A stretch of DNA of 64,000 nt from Erythrobacter tepidarius (GCF_002155695.1 NZ_MUYJ01000002.1:1-64000), one strand, 5' to 3'; shown: positions 50,949 to 60,106, counted from the first letter of the stretch. The notes: generated from the letters alone by a model not told the origin. Numbers and translations are program-made.

Positions 50949-51863
50949 CTACAGCCGCGCGATAAAGGGCCCAAGCGCTTCCGGCACGGCATCGGGCGAG
51001 TGAACCAGGCAGGAAAGCACCTCGGCGCTTTGCACCAGTCGCGGACCGGGACGGTTGAACAGGTGATGCCCATCGACCGCGAATATCCGTCCTTCGCGCA
51101 CCGCCCGCAGCCCCTGCCAGCGCGGCTCGGCCAGCAGGGCGCGGGCTTCGGGCAGGGTCTGGCCGAGCTGGTAGCCGCAGGGCATCAGGGCAATGATGTC
51201 GGGGTCCGCGGCAGCGATGGCATCGAAGGTGATCCAGTGCGAATGCGTGCCGGGATCGGCGAGCAGCGGCTCGGCCCCGGCGGCGATGATGAGTTCGGGC
51301 ACCCAGTTGCCCGCCACCATCAGCGGCGCGATCCACTCGATGGCAAGCAGCTTGGGGCGGATCGCCGGCGCAGGCGGCAGCGCGCCCAGCCCCGCCTGCA
51401 TCCGCGCCTTCGCCTCGGGCGCACGTTCGGGCACGCCCGCGGCCTCGGCCACGCGCTCCAGATCGCCGAACACATCGGCCAGATCGTCGGGCGCGAGCGA
51501 AACCAGCCGCGGCGGAGTCCCCACCCACGTCGCCAGCGCCTCCTCCAGATCGGCGGGGGTCACCGCGCAGACGGCGCATTGCGCCTGCGTCAGGATCACG
51601 TCAGGCCGCAGCGATTTGAGCAGCGGCGCATCGACATCATAGACCGACAGGCCCTTCTCGACGATTTCCTTGACCCGATCCTCGATGGCCTGCGACGTCA
51701 GCCCCTTGTCCAGCTTGGTCGAAGTGCACGCGGGCAGCGCCTTGACCGCCGGGGGGAAATCGCATTCGTGGCTGCGCCCCACGAGGCGATCCTGCAACCC
51801 CAGGGCCACGGCTATCTCGGTGGCGCTGGGGAGCAGCGAGACGATCCTGCACGGCGCGTTCAT
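50949..51863 (-). CDS. Cobalamin-binding BtuF-like protein without signal peptide
   Basis: A 304-residue helical-backbone metal-receptor protein ('RIVSLLPSATEIAVALGLQDRLVG', only the pattern; 'DVILTQAQCAVCAV'; 'DPDIIALMPCGY'). It resembles BtuF, the periplasmic B12-binding subunit of the BtuCDF transporter. ATG 51863 overlaps the upstream stop (TGATG). From that start the chain begins at the mature-domain sequence, and no signal peptide is visible even in the longer frame. No BtuC or BtuD gene is adjacent. The protein may be cytoplasmic, or exported by an unseen route. Confidence 0.75.
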   Translation of the reverse strand: MNAPCRIVSLLPSATEIAVALGLQDRLVGRSHECDFPPAVKALPACTSTKLDKGLTSQAIEDRVKEIVEKGLSVYDVDAPLLKSLRPDVILTQAQCAVCAVTPADLEEALATWVGTPPRLVSLAPDDLADVFGDLERVAEAAGVPERAPEAKARMQAGLGALPPAPAIRPKLLAIEWIAPLMVAGNWVPELIIAAGAEPLLADPGTHSHWITFDAIAAADPDIIALMPCGYQLGQTLPEARALLAEPRWQGLRAVREGRIFAVDGHHLFNRPGPRLVQSAEVLSCLVHSPDAVPEALGPFIARL

Positions 51864-52384
51864 CACACCTGCCGCCGGATCTGCCGCGCCAGCGCCGGGA
51901 GCCGCGAGAGCATCTGCCAGCCGAGCCACAAGCCGGCAAACCACAGCCCATCGTTGAGCGCGATCTGAGCGACGATGTCAGGCGCAAACAGCGCCGGATC
52001 GCCAAAGGGCAGCGCATAGGCGAAAAGGCTCAGCTCGAAACCCGCGAAGGCGGCGAGCAAGGCCAGAACGGGGTTGCCGCCCCGCGCCTTCACGGCCCGC
52101 GCCGCCGCGAAGGCGATCAGGCTCGACACCAGCAGCGAAAGACCCGCCGCAAAGGTCGGCGCATCCCATGGATAGCCCATAATGCCGAAACCCAGCACCT
52201 GATTGCCGAGCCAGCACAAGGCCACGCTGGCCAATGCGCGCCGCGCCGGCATCGCCAGGGCAGCGATGGTGGCGATGGCGGCGAAAGGCATCATACAGGC
52301 CAGCACGATGCTGCCGCTGAGGGTGGTCGCCGCAAGGATGGCCGGCAGCGCCGCCGTGCCGAGCGTCTTGTCGATCCCGGTCAT
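51863..52384 (-). CDS. Polytopic membrane protein of the cobalamin operon (BtuM-like candidate)
   Basis: A 173-residue protein with about five or six transmembrane helices. Segments 'LACMMPFAAIATIAAL', 'WLGNQVLGFGIMGYPW' and 'IVAQIALNDGLWFAGLWLGW' recall the BtuM family, B12 transporters related to ECF S-components that are encoded beside btuB in some proteobacteria; I rate this resemblance as suggestive only. It lies between btuB (14-base gap) and the BtuF-like gene (overlap), behind a cobalamin riboswitch, so a role in B12 uptake across the inner membrane is the best inference. Confidence 0.6.
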   Translation of the reverse strand: MTGIDKTLGTAALPAILAATTLSGSIVLACMMPFAAIATIAALAMPARRALASVALCWLGNQVLGFGIMGYPWDAPTFAAGLSLLVSSLIAFAAARAVKARGGNPVLALLAAFAGFELSLFAYALPFGDPALFAPDIVAQIALNDGLWFAGLWLGWQMLSRLPALARQIRRQV

Positions 52385-52397
52385 GTCCGCTCTCCTC

Positions 52398-54341
52398 TCA
52401 GAAGCGCGCCTCGATGCCCACGGCCGCCGAGCGGCCCGGCGAGACGAAGCTGAACACCTGCTCGTAGCGTTCATCCAGCAGGTTCTCGATCCGGGCGAAG
52501 GCATCGAGACCATCGGCCAGCCTTGCGCGGGCATTGAAGTTCACGAGGGTGTAATCGTCCAGCGTCACCCGCACCGGCACGAAGCTCGGATCGGTGAAGG
52601 CGACGTCGGGGGTTTGTCCGTTGTAGCGCACCACCAGCGTGGCCGAAGCGGCATCGCCCGGCGCGGCCCAGGTGAGCGCGGCGCTGGCGATGTGCTCTGG
52701 GCGACGCACTTCCTCGACCCCGTTCTCCTCGGCATCGAGATAGCTGTAGGCCGCATCAAGGCTCCATGCCGTGCCGAGGCGGGCGTTGAAGGACACCTCG
52801 ATACCGCGCTGGCGGCTTTCGGTGGTGCGGTTGGCGGGGGTGGCGATGAAGTTCGGCGGCGGGAAGGTTGTGAAAATCTCGCCCTCCAGCTCGCTGGCGA
52901 AATAGGTCACCGCGAGACTGGCACTGTCACCGAGGGCGTGGTCGAGGCCCACTTCCCAGCCCGTGGACTTCTCGGGCCGCAGCGCGGCATTGCCGATGAA
53001 GCGACCATCGACAAATCCGTAAAGCTCGAAGAAGCCGGGGTTCTTGGTTCCGCTCCCAGCCGCAGCCCGGAGCCGGGTGGTGTCGGTGAGACGATACCCT
53101 GCACCCACGCGGAAGGTGGTGGCATCGCGGAACAGATCGTTGAAATCGTGCCGCAGCGCCGCCGTGAAATCGAATGCCGTCCCGGCATAGCGATACTCGC
53201 CCACCAGCCCGACCTGCTCGATCTCGCGCCGCCCGTTGAAGGCAAAGCCGCCGGGCGTCGTGTTGCGGAAGCCTTCGACCTCGTAATCGGCGGCGAAGGT
53301 GAGATTGTGTCGGTCCGCCAGCCTGAGCGCGCTGACATAGGAGACCTTGACCCGGTCGCCCTCGCTGCCGCTCGACTGCCCGAAGGGGCCGAAGGTCTCG
53401 CGCTCGACATTGGCGATCTGGGCCGAAAGATCATGCGTCCAGCGCCCCTCCAGCGCCTCCACCCGCGCGCCGATCAGAGCGTAGACCGCCTCGTTGGTGA
53501 AGCGGGTTTGGGGGCTGTCGATCACCAAGCCGAAGGTGGGATTGGCAGAATTGAAGTCCTGGTTGTTGAACCGGCCCTCGGTGCGGATGAAGCGGGCGGC
53601 GGCACGCAGAGCGAAGCCCTCGGCCAGATCGAGGCTGCCCTTGCCCGAAAGGGTGTAGCTGTCGCGGCCGATATCGCGGGTGCCATTGCGGGCGTTGGGC
53701 TGGCCGTCGGTGCTGACGAGGACGGCGGCAAGCGCCGCATCCCAGCTTTCGCCCGCAGCGCCGTAGCGCAAAGCGCCGTTGACCGTCTCCTCGGTGCCGC
53801 CCTCGATCCGCGCGACAAACCCCGGAACCGCGCGTCCGCTGGCGGTTTCGTAGGCGATCACGCCGCCGATCGCGTCGGGGCCGTAAAGCGCCGATTGCGG
53901 GCCGCGCAACACTTCGAGACGCGCGCCCGGCTCGGCCTGAAGCGTGCCCATGTCGAACTCGCCGGCGAAAGGATCGGAAACCTCGATCCCGTCGACCAGC
54001 ACCAGCACATGGTTGGCCTCGCTGCCGCGCAGGCGGACCTGGGTCTGTCCCGCCACGCCCGCGACCGCGACCCCGGGAACATCGCGTAGCACATCGGCAA
54101 TGTCGCGGGTCTGGCGCTGCGCGAGCTGCTGGGCGGTGATGACAAGGGCCGATCCGGTGAAGCTGTCACGCCCCAGCGATCCGTCGCGGCTGGCCGAGAC
54201 CAGGATTTCGGGCGACAAGCCCGGATCGGCGTTCGCGGCAGTCTCGCTCTCCTGCGGCTCGGCATTCACCTGCGCTGCCGCCGGCACGGCCCAAACCAGC
54301 GCCACCGCAGCGGCACCGCCCAACAAGGTAAAATTCTTCAC
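52398..54341 (-). CDS. btuB: TonB-dependent outer-membrane receptor, BtuB-type (cobalamin)
   Basis: A 647-residue protein with a signal peptide (about 1-23), a TonB-box-like 'EILVSA' (45-50), a plug domain ('DVLRDVPGVAV', 'RLRGSEANHVLVLVDGIEVSDP', 'EVLRGPQSALYGPDAIGGVI') and a 22-strand-type barrel ending in Phe ('SAAVGIEARF'). Plug-domain sequence and the cobalamin riboswitch upstream identify B12 as the likely substrate. It is the first gene of the operon with the membrane protein and the BtuF-like protein. Confidence 0.93.
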   Translation of the reverse strand: MKNFTLLGGAAAVALVWAVPAAAQVNAEPQESETAANADPGLSPEILVSASRDGSLGRDSFTGSALVITAQQLAQRQTRDIADVLRDVPGVAVAGVAGQTQVRLRGSEANHVLVLVDGIEVSDPFAGEFDMGTLQAEPGARLEVLRGPQSALYGPDAIGGVIAYETASGRAVPGFVARIEGGTEETVNGALRYGAAGESWDAALAAVLVSTDGQPNARNGTRDIGRDSYTLSGKGSLDLAEGFALRAAARFIRTEGRFNNQDFNSANPTFGLVIDSPQTRFTNEAVYALIGARVEALEGRWTHDLSAQIANVERETFGPFGQSSGSEGDRVKVSYVSALRLADRHNLTFAADYEVEGFRNTTPGGFAFNGRREIEQVGLVGEYRYAGTAFDFTAALRHDFNDLFRDATTFRVGAGYRLTDTTRLRAAAGSGTKNPGFFELYGFVDGRFIGNAALRPEKSTGWEVGLDHALGDSASLAVTYFASELEGEIFTTFPPPNFIATPANRTTESRQRGIEVSFNARLGTAWSLDAAYSYLDAEENGVEEVRRPEHIASAALTWAAPGDAASATLVVRYNGQTPDVAFTDPSFVPVRVTLDDYTLVNFNARARLADGLDAFARIENLLDERYEQVFSFVSPGRSAAVGIEARF

Positions 54342-54473
54342 GGATTCCTCCCGTCATCAGCAACATGATGGCCCGCAAGGGACACCAAATCCCCCACGGC
54401 ACGACGATGTCGCTCACAACGAAAGTCAGTTTCCGCGCCCGGCCAATCCCTGAACCCGGCATAGAGCGACACG
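54342..54473 (-). other. btuB leader between riboswitch aptamer and start codon
   Basis: A 132-base leader presumably holding the expression platform of the cobalamin riboswitch. The btuB ATG is preceded by GGGAGGAATCC, so sequestration of this ribosome site is the likely mechanism. No clear terminator hairpin with T-run was seen. Upstream of the aptamer (54641-54822) I see only G+C-rich sequence that should contain the operon promoter. Confidence 0.5.
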
Positions 54474-54640
54474 CCCCGGTCGGTCTCCTGGCTTGCGGAT
54501 CAAGGCATGGGATGCTCGCCTTCCCAGAGCGCTTTGGCTCCAGTGGCTGCCTCCCGGACAGGGAAGCGCGCACCCGATACTCACCGCTTACAGTTGCAGG
54601 GACAGCTGCGGATTTGCACCGCATTCCCGTTACCTTGGCG
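54474..54640 (-). ncRNA. Cobalamin riboswitch
   Basis: Read on the minus strand, the segment has the order of conserved blocks of the adenosylcobalamin aptamer: GGTAACGGGAA, GGTGCAAATCCGCAGCTG, CCCTGCAACTGTAAGCGG, the B12 box GCCACTGG (54547-54540), GGGAAGGC and finally GCAAGCCAGGAGACCGACC. It lies 133 bases upstream of btuB on the same strand. Binding of cobalamin should lower expression of the uptake operon. The expression platform in the following 130 bases was not resolved. Confidence 0.95.
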
Positions 54641-54822
54641 TGGCGCGGATGATAGCGTCGGGCGAACCTTGCGGCAAGCGCGCCAAGCGAGGGAGCATGT
54701 GCGACTGCCGATTTTGAGAGTGCCGATCCGGCGCGCAGCGCCGCGGGGCCGTCCCGCGCCGCTCCTGCGGCACAAGCCGGCCGGGCCGCACGGCCCGCAC
54801 GCGGAACCTCAGTCGGAAAAAC

Positions 54823-54898
<76 letters not shown>

Positions 54899-55002
54899 GT
54901 TCCAGATCTCGCGCCTGGCCTTCAGGCCTCAGGCGAGCGCGCGCATTAGCGAGAAGCGCGCGGGCTTGCAACGGCGTTTTTGAGCGCCGCTGCCGCCTTT
55001 GC

Positions 55003-55926
55003 TTACTGCCCCGATTTGCGCGGCGGCGGTTCGGCGAGCGGCTGCACCACCGGCTGCGAGGTGACGCCTTCGTTGACCGGCACAACCGGCACCGGCTGCC
55101 CCGTCACCGGATCGATCACGTTCTGCACGTTCACGCCCTGGCTGGCGAGATCGACCACGCTCGGAACCGGCAGGCCCTTGGCACGCGCCTCCTGGACCGC
55201 CACCCAGCCGGGCTGCGAGGGGCCATATTGCGCGCCCCACTTGGCATCCCATTCGGCCGAGGCGCGCTGATAAGCCTCATATTCGTCGAAGAAGGTCTCG
55301 AAGGGCACCAGCAGCCCGTCGAAATTCTCCTGCGCAAAGGCCAGCGGATTGGTCGGCGGGGCGGCCAGCGCACGATTGGCCATGTCAAGCGCCGCGCGGC
55401 AGAAGCCCGCGCGCGCGGCGGGCAGCGCGAAGAAGTTATAGACCTGCGTCACCTGTCCATCGCGCGCCACCATCGCCGCGCGCTTGTTCTTGTGCTTCTT
55501 GAGGTACTCCGCCTCGATCCGGTCATTCACCGCCTTGAGCGTGCGCGCATTCCTGGTCAGGAAGCCGCGATAGCCTTCGAGGATCGGTTCGTATTCGGGC
55601 GCGAGGCAATTGAGCGCGGCCACGTTCCAGGCCGAGCGCAGGTGCCAGACGAGGTGGTCGTTGGAGATGCCGCTGTTGACCGTCACCCGCCGCCCGTCAG
55701 GACCGCGCGGGGGAATGTTCATCACATAGTGCGCCCCGCCCGGGGGAAGCGGACGATAGGGCACGGTCTCGACCACTGGCGGCGGCGCGGGGGGCGGCGG
55801 TGGCGGCGGTGGCGGCGGGGTGGCGCAGGCCGCCAGCAGCGCGGCACTGGCCGCAACCACCGTGATCGTGAGACCAAAGGGCACACGCCCGACGGGCGCG
55901 GATGCTTGCGGGGGAATGACGGACAT
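55003..55926 (-). CDS. Polyproline lipoprotein, unknown function
   Basis: A 307-residue protein. The signal peptide ends in a lipobox 'LLAAC', followed almost at once by ten consecutive prolines and a further APPP, then a globular region (about 75-270) with helical character and no recognised family. The last 40 residues are Pro/Val/Gln-rich. The polyproline run is encoded by a GGCGGC-type tract (around 55780-55815), which should make translation depend on EF-P and the DNA prone to slippage. ATG 55926 is chosen because it starts the signal peptide. Confidence 0.65.
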   Translation of the reverse strand: MSVIPPQASAPVGRVPFGLTITVVAASAALLAACATPPPPPPPPPPAPPPVVETVPYRPLPPGGAHYVMNIPPRGPDGRRVTVNSGISNDHLVWHLRSAWNVAALNCLAPEYEPILEGYRGFLTRNARTLKAVNDRIEAEYLKKHKNKRAAMVARDGQVTQVYNFFALPAARAGFCRAALDMANRALAAPPTNPLAFAQENFDGLLVPFETFFDEYEAYQRASAEWDAKWGAQYGPSQPGWVAVQEARAKGLPVPSVVDLASQGVNVQNVIDPVTGQPVPVVPVNEGVTSQPVVQPLAEPPPRKSGQ

Positions 55927-56112
55927 TGGCTTCAACCTCTCCTCGCACCGGAGCCTTGCCGCTCTGCCACGGCGCGGCTTGCTCCAGCCTGAAGCAACCG
56001 GATAGCCGCCCCGGCTTGCAAAGCAAATGCCCGGAGCCTTCAGACAGGCCCCGGGCATCCGATATTTCAACATCTGCGTTGGCCCCGTGCGCCGGGGAAA
56101 GCCCAGCGCCGG

Positions 56113-56850
56113 TTACTCGCGGTTGCCGAGGAAGCGCAGCAGATACATGAACATGTTGATGAAATCGAGGTAGAGCGACAGCGCCCCCATGATCACGGCC
56201 TTGCCGATATAGGCGGTGCCGCGCAGGTAGGCATACTCTTCCTTCAGGCGCTGCGTGTCATAGGCGGTAAGCCCCGCGAAGATCAGCACGCCCAGGCCGC
56301 TGATGACGAAGGACAGTCCGCTCGACTGCAGGAACAGGTTCACCAAGCTGGCGATGATCAGGCCGATCACCCCCATGATGAGGAAGGTGCCGAAGCCCGA
56401 CAGGTTCTTCTTGGTGGTGTAGCCGAACAGGCTCAGCCCCGCGAAGGCACCCGCCGTCGCGAAGAAAGTCGTGGCGATCGATTCCCCGGTATAGACGAGG
56501 AAGATGGTCGACATCGACAGGCCCATCACCGCAGCATAGGACCAGAACAGGAGATTGAGCGTGCCCTGGCTGATCTTGTGCAGGCCGAAGCTCATCACCA
56601 GCACAAAGGCGAGCGGCGCGAGCATCACCACCCACATCAGCGGCGTCGCGGCCAGCGCCTGGGTGATGCCGGTACTGACCGCGCCCAGTGCAACGATGCC
56701 GGTGAGCAGCACGGCCGAGGCCATGTAGTTGTAGATCGAGAGCATGTGCTTGCGCAGGCCCTCGTCATAACGCCCGACGACATCGCCACCGGCGCGCGGC
56801 ACCGAACCGAGCCGCTGAGCGCTTTGCGAAATGTCTTTCCAGTCAGCCAT
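56113..56850 (-). CDS. Bax inhibitor-1/YccA family inner-membrane protein
   Basis: A 245-residue protein with seven predicted transmembrane helices. Family hallmarks are 'HMLSIYNYMASAVLLTGIVA', 'LSMSTIFLVYTG', 'GVLIFAGLTAYDTQRLKE' and the C-terminal 'ALSLYLDFINMFMYLLRFLG'. Family members are calcium-leak channels or regulators of the FtsH protease (YccA), but the role in this organism is not known. ATG 56850 gives the usual short cytoplasmic N-terminus. A hairpin lies just upstream. Confidence 0.92.
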   Translation of the reverse strand: MADWKDISQSAQRLGSVPRAGGDVVGRYDEGLRKHMLSIYNYMASAVLLTGIVALGAVSTGITQALAATPLMWVVMLAPLAFVLVMSFGLHKISQGTLNLLFWSYAAVMGLSMSTIFLVYTGESIATTFFATAGAFAGLSLFGYTTKKNLSGFGTFLIMGVIGLIIASLVNLFLQSSGLSFVISGLGVLIFAGLTAYDTQRLKEEYAYLRGTAYIGKAVIMGALSLYLDFINMFMYLLRFLGNRE

Positions 56851-56874
56851 TGCGAAACCTTTGTTCCTTCTCGC

Positions 56875-56898
56875 GGAGCGCGAAACGCCGCGCTCTCC
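56875..56898 (-). promoter_or_regulatory. Leader hairpin upstream of the Bax-inhibitor-1 gene
   Basis: On the minus strand GGAGAGCGCG pairs with CGCGCTCC (one bulged base, six-base loop), about 25 bases before the ATG at 56850 and next to a GAGAAGGA sequence that may be the ribosome site. A structured leader ('ybhL' motif) has been described for this gene family in alphaproteobacteria; whether this is that motif was not tested. Confidence 0.4.
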
Positions 56899-56988
56899 AG
56901 TGCAGCGAATATCGGGGTTTCGCAGCGGCATTTCAAGCGAAACCGGCTTGCAAAGCGCGCAATTCGTTCAGCTTAATGCCCGTTAATA

Positions 56989-57792
56989 TTAAGCGCCTCT
57001 GGAAAGCGCCGCACCCTTGTGCGCGGTAGCGCGCAGCGTCTCGGTGAGCAGCCGCCGCAGCGCGCCGCCCTCGTCGAGCACGTTGAGCCCCTCACGCGTC
57101 ATGCCGCCAGGGCTCGCCACCCGGTCGGCCAGCACCGCCGGCGGAACATCCGAGACAGCGGCGAGCATTGCCGCCCCCTCGACCGTGGCCAAGGCGAGGC
57201 GGGCAGCGGTGTCTGGCTCCAGCCCGAGGTCGACCGCCGCCCCGGCCAGCGCGTCGATGAAGCGATAGACGAAGCCCGGCCCCGACCCGGCCAGCGCAGT
57301 GACCAGATCGAACTTCGCCTCGTCCGCCAGCCACATCGCGGTGCCAAGCCGGTCGAACAGCGCCAGGGCCGCCGCGCGCCCGGCCGCATCCAGTCCGGCC
57401 TCGGCGAGGATCACCGGCGACTTGCCGATCCGCGCGGCGAGATTGGGCATCACCCGCAGCCGCGCAGCGCAGAGCGGAAAAGCGGCAGCAAGCTGCGCCA
57501 GCGTGATTCCGGCAAGCAGCGAGCACAGGGTCTTGCCCGCGGTCACCGACTGAAGGCCCGGCCCGACCAGCCCCAGCTGTTGCGGCTTGAATCCGAGCAA
57601 CACCGCATCATGCGTGCCGGGCACCTCGGCCGCATCGCGATAGAGCGCCACCCCGTCGGGCACCGCGCCAAGCGCCGGATCGAGCACGGCGAAGCGCGAC
57701 GACGGCTCGCCCGCGGCGAGCCAGCCGTCGAGCATCGCTCCGCCCATGTTGCCACAACCGATGATGAGCAGGTGTTGGAAACTGTGCGCCAT
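56989..57792 (-). CDS. proC: Pyrroline-5-carboxylate reductase
   Basis: Last step of proline synthesis. The 267-residue NAD(P)H enzyme has the N-terminal 'LLIIGCGNMGGAMLDGW', 'VLLGFKPQQL', 'RVMPNLAARIGKS' and the C-terminal signature 'ALAGSGPGFVYRFIDAL' with 'VASPGGMTREGLNVLDEGG'. Length is normal. A dispersed repeat (57799-57827) sits just upstream of the start. It follows the YbjN gene on the same strand. Confidence 0.95.
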   Translation of the reverse strand: MAHSFQHLLIIGCGNMGGAMLDGWLAAGEPSSRFAVLDPALGAVPDGVALYRDAAEVPGTHDAVLLGFKPQQLGLVGPGLQSVTAGKTLCSLLAGITLAQLAAAFPLCAARLRVMPNLAARIGKSPVILAEAGLDAAGRAAALALFDRLGTAMWLADEAKFDLVTALAGSGPGFVYRFIDALAGAAVDLGLEPDTAARLALATVEGAAMLAAVSDVPPAVLADRVASPGGMTREGLNVLDEGGALRRLLTETLRATAHKGAALSRGA

Positions 57793-57798
57793 AAATCC

Positions 57799-57827
57799 CC
57801 GTTCGAACCGAGCCTGTCGAAGTCCTG
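57799..57827. repeat. Dispersed CGTTCG...TGTCGAAG repeat, copy upstream of proC
   Basis: CCGTTCGAACCGAGCCTGTC with the following GAAGTCCTG parallels the copy at 17221-17249 upstream of hisZ. Both start within 20 bases of a start codon on the minus strand and are followed 20-25 bases later by CTAGAAGAA. Only these two copies were noticed in the window. Confidence 0.6.
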
Positions 57828-57899
57828 TCGTTCTTTCTGCGGCAATATGGCTAGAAGAAATGACCGCGCTTCGCCAATCCGGGGTGAAGCAATGTCGCC

Positions 57900-58391
57900 C
57901 TACGCCTCACCCGCCGCGTCGACCATCGCCGCTTCGAGCGCAGCGCGAGGGGATTTGTCACCCCACAGCACGAACTGGAATGCGGGGTAGAAGCGGTCGC
58001 ACTCGTCGATCGCGATCTCGACCAGCGATTGCGCCATGGCGAGGCTCAGGCGCCCCTCCTCGCCCAGCAGGGCGCCGTGGCGATAGAGCAGGACGTCGCC
58101 GTTTGACCAGATGTCGAAATGCCCCAGCCACATCTGCTCGTTGACGAGACACAACAACTCATAGGCCGCGGCGCGCTTGTCGTCGGTCACGCGGATGTCG
58201 GGCAGGCACAGGAACTGGAGCACCCGGTCTTCCGAGCGCCAGATCGCACGCAGCTGGTAATTGGCCCAGCTGCCCTGCACCTCGCCGCACATTTCCTCTT
58301 CCGAGACCATCTCGCACGGCCAGCAGCGCGCCTCGAACAGAGCCACCAGCATCTCGACCGGGGCCGCATCGTCCTCGGCGGAATAGTCCAT
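57900..58391 (-). CDS. YbjN domain-containing protein
   Basis: A 163-residue acidic protein of the YbjN family ('VEMLVALFEARCWPCEMVSEEE', 'LRAIWRSEDRVLQFLCLPDIRV', 'LLCLVNEQMWLGHFDIW'; patterns only). The fold resembles type III secretion chaperones, and the family is linked to protein homeostasis, but the partner is unknown. ATG 58391 has a GAGG site; ATG 58406 is the alternative. It is transcribed toward, and just upstream of, proC. Confidence 0.82.
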   Translation of the reverse strand: MDYSAEDDAAPVEMLVALFEARCWPCEMVSEEEMCGEVQGSWANYQLRAIWRSEDRVLQFLCLPDIRVTDDKRAAAYELLCLVNEQMWLGHFDIWSNGDVLLYRHGALLGEEGRLSLAMAQSLVEIAIDECDRFYPAFQFVLWGDKSPRAALEAAMVDAAGEA

Positions 58392-58598
58392 CGTGCGCGG
58401 CCTCATCGCACTCTGTCCCGGCAACGAGGCCAGAGGGCAAGGCCGGGCAGGGGTCTCAAGGCACGTGGTGCAGTCATGGACGGCACGAATGAACGGGCAG
58501 GGGGCGCCTTGGCAATGCGGCGGCGCAGGCGAGTTGGGGAGAACCGCGCAAGCTTGTTCAAAGCCTGTGCAAATTTTGTCGGGGAGAACCGGCGGAAA

Positions 58599-59993
58599 TC
58601 ACTTAACCGGCTGAATTTCCTCACCCTCTGGGCTAACGTAGAGGAAGCTGTCGAGGCCCTTGGCCTTGAGCTCGCGGACCAGGGCCTGCGCCTTGTCCCG
58701 GCCGTCGATCGGCCCCACCAGCAGGCGGTGCGCCTCGCCCCAAGGCGCGGTGTAGGGCTTGAGCTTCGCCAACAGATCGCCGCCGCTGCGCGACAGCCGA
58801 CGCCAGTCGAACCCGAGCGCGCCGAGATTCTTGCCGGTTGCCAGCTGCACCCAGATCCGGCTGGGATGGACCGGCTTGGGCGGTTCCTTGGGCTTGGGCG
58901 GCGGTGGGGGTGCTTCGCGCCTGATGGTGATTCGCGTCAGGTCGACCGCATCGCCGCTGACCCGTGCGTCGGGCAAGGGGTCATCGCCGAGATCGGCAAA
59001 GGCCTCGGCAACGCGCAAGGGGCGCACAGGTTCAGACGCGGGCGCCGGCGCGGGCGCGGCTTCGCCAACGCGGGCAGGCATAGGCGCCGGAGCAGGTGCC
59101 GGAGCGGCCGCCACGCGCGCTGGCGCCGAAGCAGGGGGCGCCGGCTGACCGAGCGGCACGCCGGCCGGTTCGAGTCGGCTGTCCGCCTTCGCCTCGATCG
59201 CGAGCCGCGCCAGCCGCGGATCGTCGCGCCCGATATCCGCCGCTTGCGGAAATATGCCAAGGTTGGCTGCCGCAGCCTGCTGCGCCGGTGTCAGCCGCGG
59301 CATGTAGGCGAGGTAGGGGATGATCCGGCTCGACAGATCGCGCGGCATCACCTGCTCGGCGATGGCCGCCGCGCGCGCCTGATCGCCGAGGATTGCCAGC
59401 CCGAAGGCGCGGGCGCGCAAGGCAGCCATGTCGCGCTTGTCGAGCAGCGGGCGCAGCGCCTCTTCGAAACGCGCGCGATTGCCGGCGATCGCATAGCTGA
59501 CCGCCTGGCGTCGTCGCGCCTCATCATTGCCGGGATCGAGCCTCAATGCCTCGGCATAGGCGGCCTGTGCGGCGGTCTGATCACCCACCAGATCGAAGGC
59601 CAGCGCCTGGTCGGGCAGCACCTCGCGGGCGGGGACGCCGGCCGCGCGGGCGCGATCGAACTGCGGGATCGCCTCGGCTGCCCGGCCCGAGCGCAGATAG
59701 ATCGCAGCCAGCCCCAGCGCGACGCGCGGATGATTGGGGTCAATATCGGCCGCGCGCGCGAAAAAACCTCTCGCCGCTTCGAGATCGTCGATCCCCATCG
59801 CTGCCGTTCCCGCCTCGACCAGCGCGTCGAGGTCACGCGGGGCCTTGGCCAGCGCCACGAGCGCGCGGTTGAGCCGCTGGACTTCCTCGCTCGGGAGCGG
59901 CTGCACCACTTCCCGCGAGATGACCGCCTGCGCCCCCAATGGCAGGGAAGCGGCGAGCAGCAGCACAGGCAGACAGAGCGAAACGGGCTTCAC
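58599..59993 (-). CDS. Secreted TPR and SPOR-domain protein
   Basis: A 464-residue protein. From the GTG at 59993 it has a signal peptide ('LCLPVLLLAASLPLGAQA'), tetratricopeptide-like repeats (about 40-200; 'FFARAADIDPNHPRVALGLAAIYL' and 'AYAEALRLDPGNDEARRRQAV' patterns), a Pro/Ala linker (about 275-365) and a C-terminal SPOR domain (about 380-464). SPOR domains bind denuded septal peptidoglycan, so a division-site role is likely. Its position next to ftsZ fits. ATG 60110 is rejected as the start because it lies inside ftsZ. Confidence 0.82.
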   Translation of the reverse strand: MKPVSLCLPVLLLAASLPLGAQAVISREVVQPLPSEEVQRLNRALVALAKAPRDLDALVEAGTAAMGIDDLEAARGFFARAADIDPNHPRVALGLAAIYLRSGRAAEAIPQFDRARAAGVPAREVLPDQALAFDLVGDQTAAQAAYAEALRLDPGNDEARRRQAVSYAIAGNRARFEEALRPLLDKRDMAALRARAFGLAILGDQARAAAIAEQVMPRDLSSRIIPYLAYMPRLTPAQQAAAANLGIFPQAADIGRDDPRLARLAIEAKADSRLEPAGVPLGQPAPPASAPARVAAAPAPAPAPMPARVGEAAPAPAPASEPVRPLRVAEAFADLGDDPLPDARVSGDAVDLTRITIRREAPPPPPKPKEPPKPVHPSRIWVQLATGKNLGALGFDWRRLSRSGGDLLAKLKPYTAPWGEAHRLLVGPIDGRDKAQALVRELKAKGLDSFLYVSPEGEEIQPVK

Positions 59994-60106
59994 GCAGGCT
60001 GACCTAACGCGGAAATAGAGGCAATCCAGTGCGCCAGACGCACCACCGCGGCGAACGGCACCGTCAGCGCGCCGGGCCGCAGTCGGCCCGGACGCGGGAC
60101 GCACCC

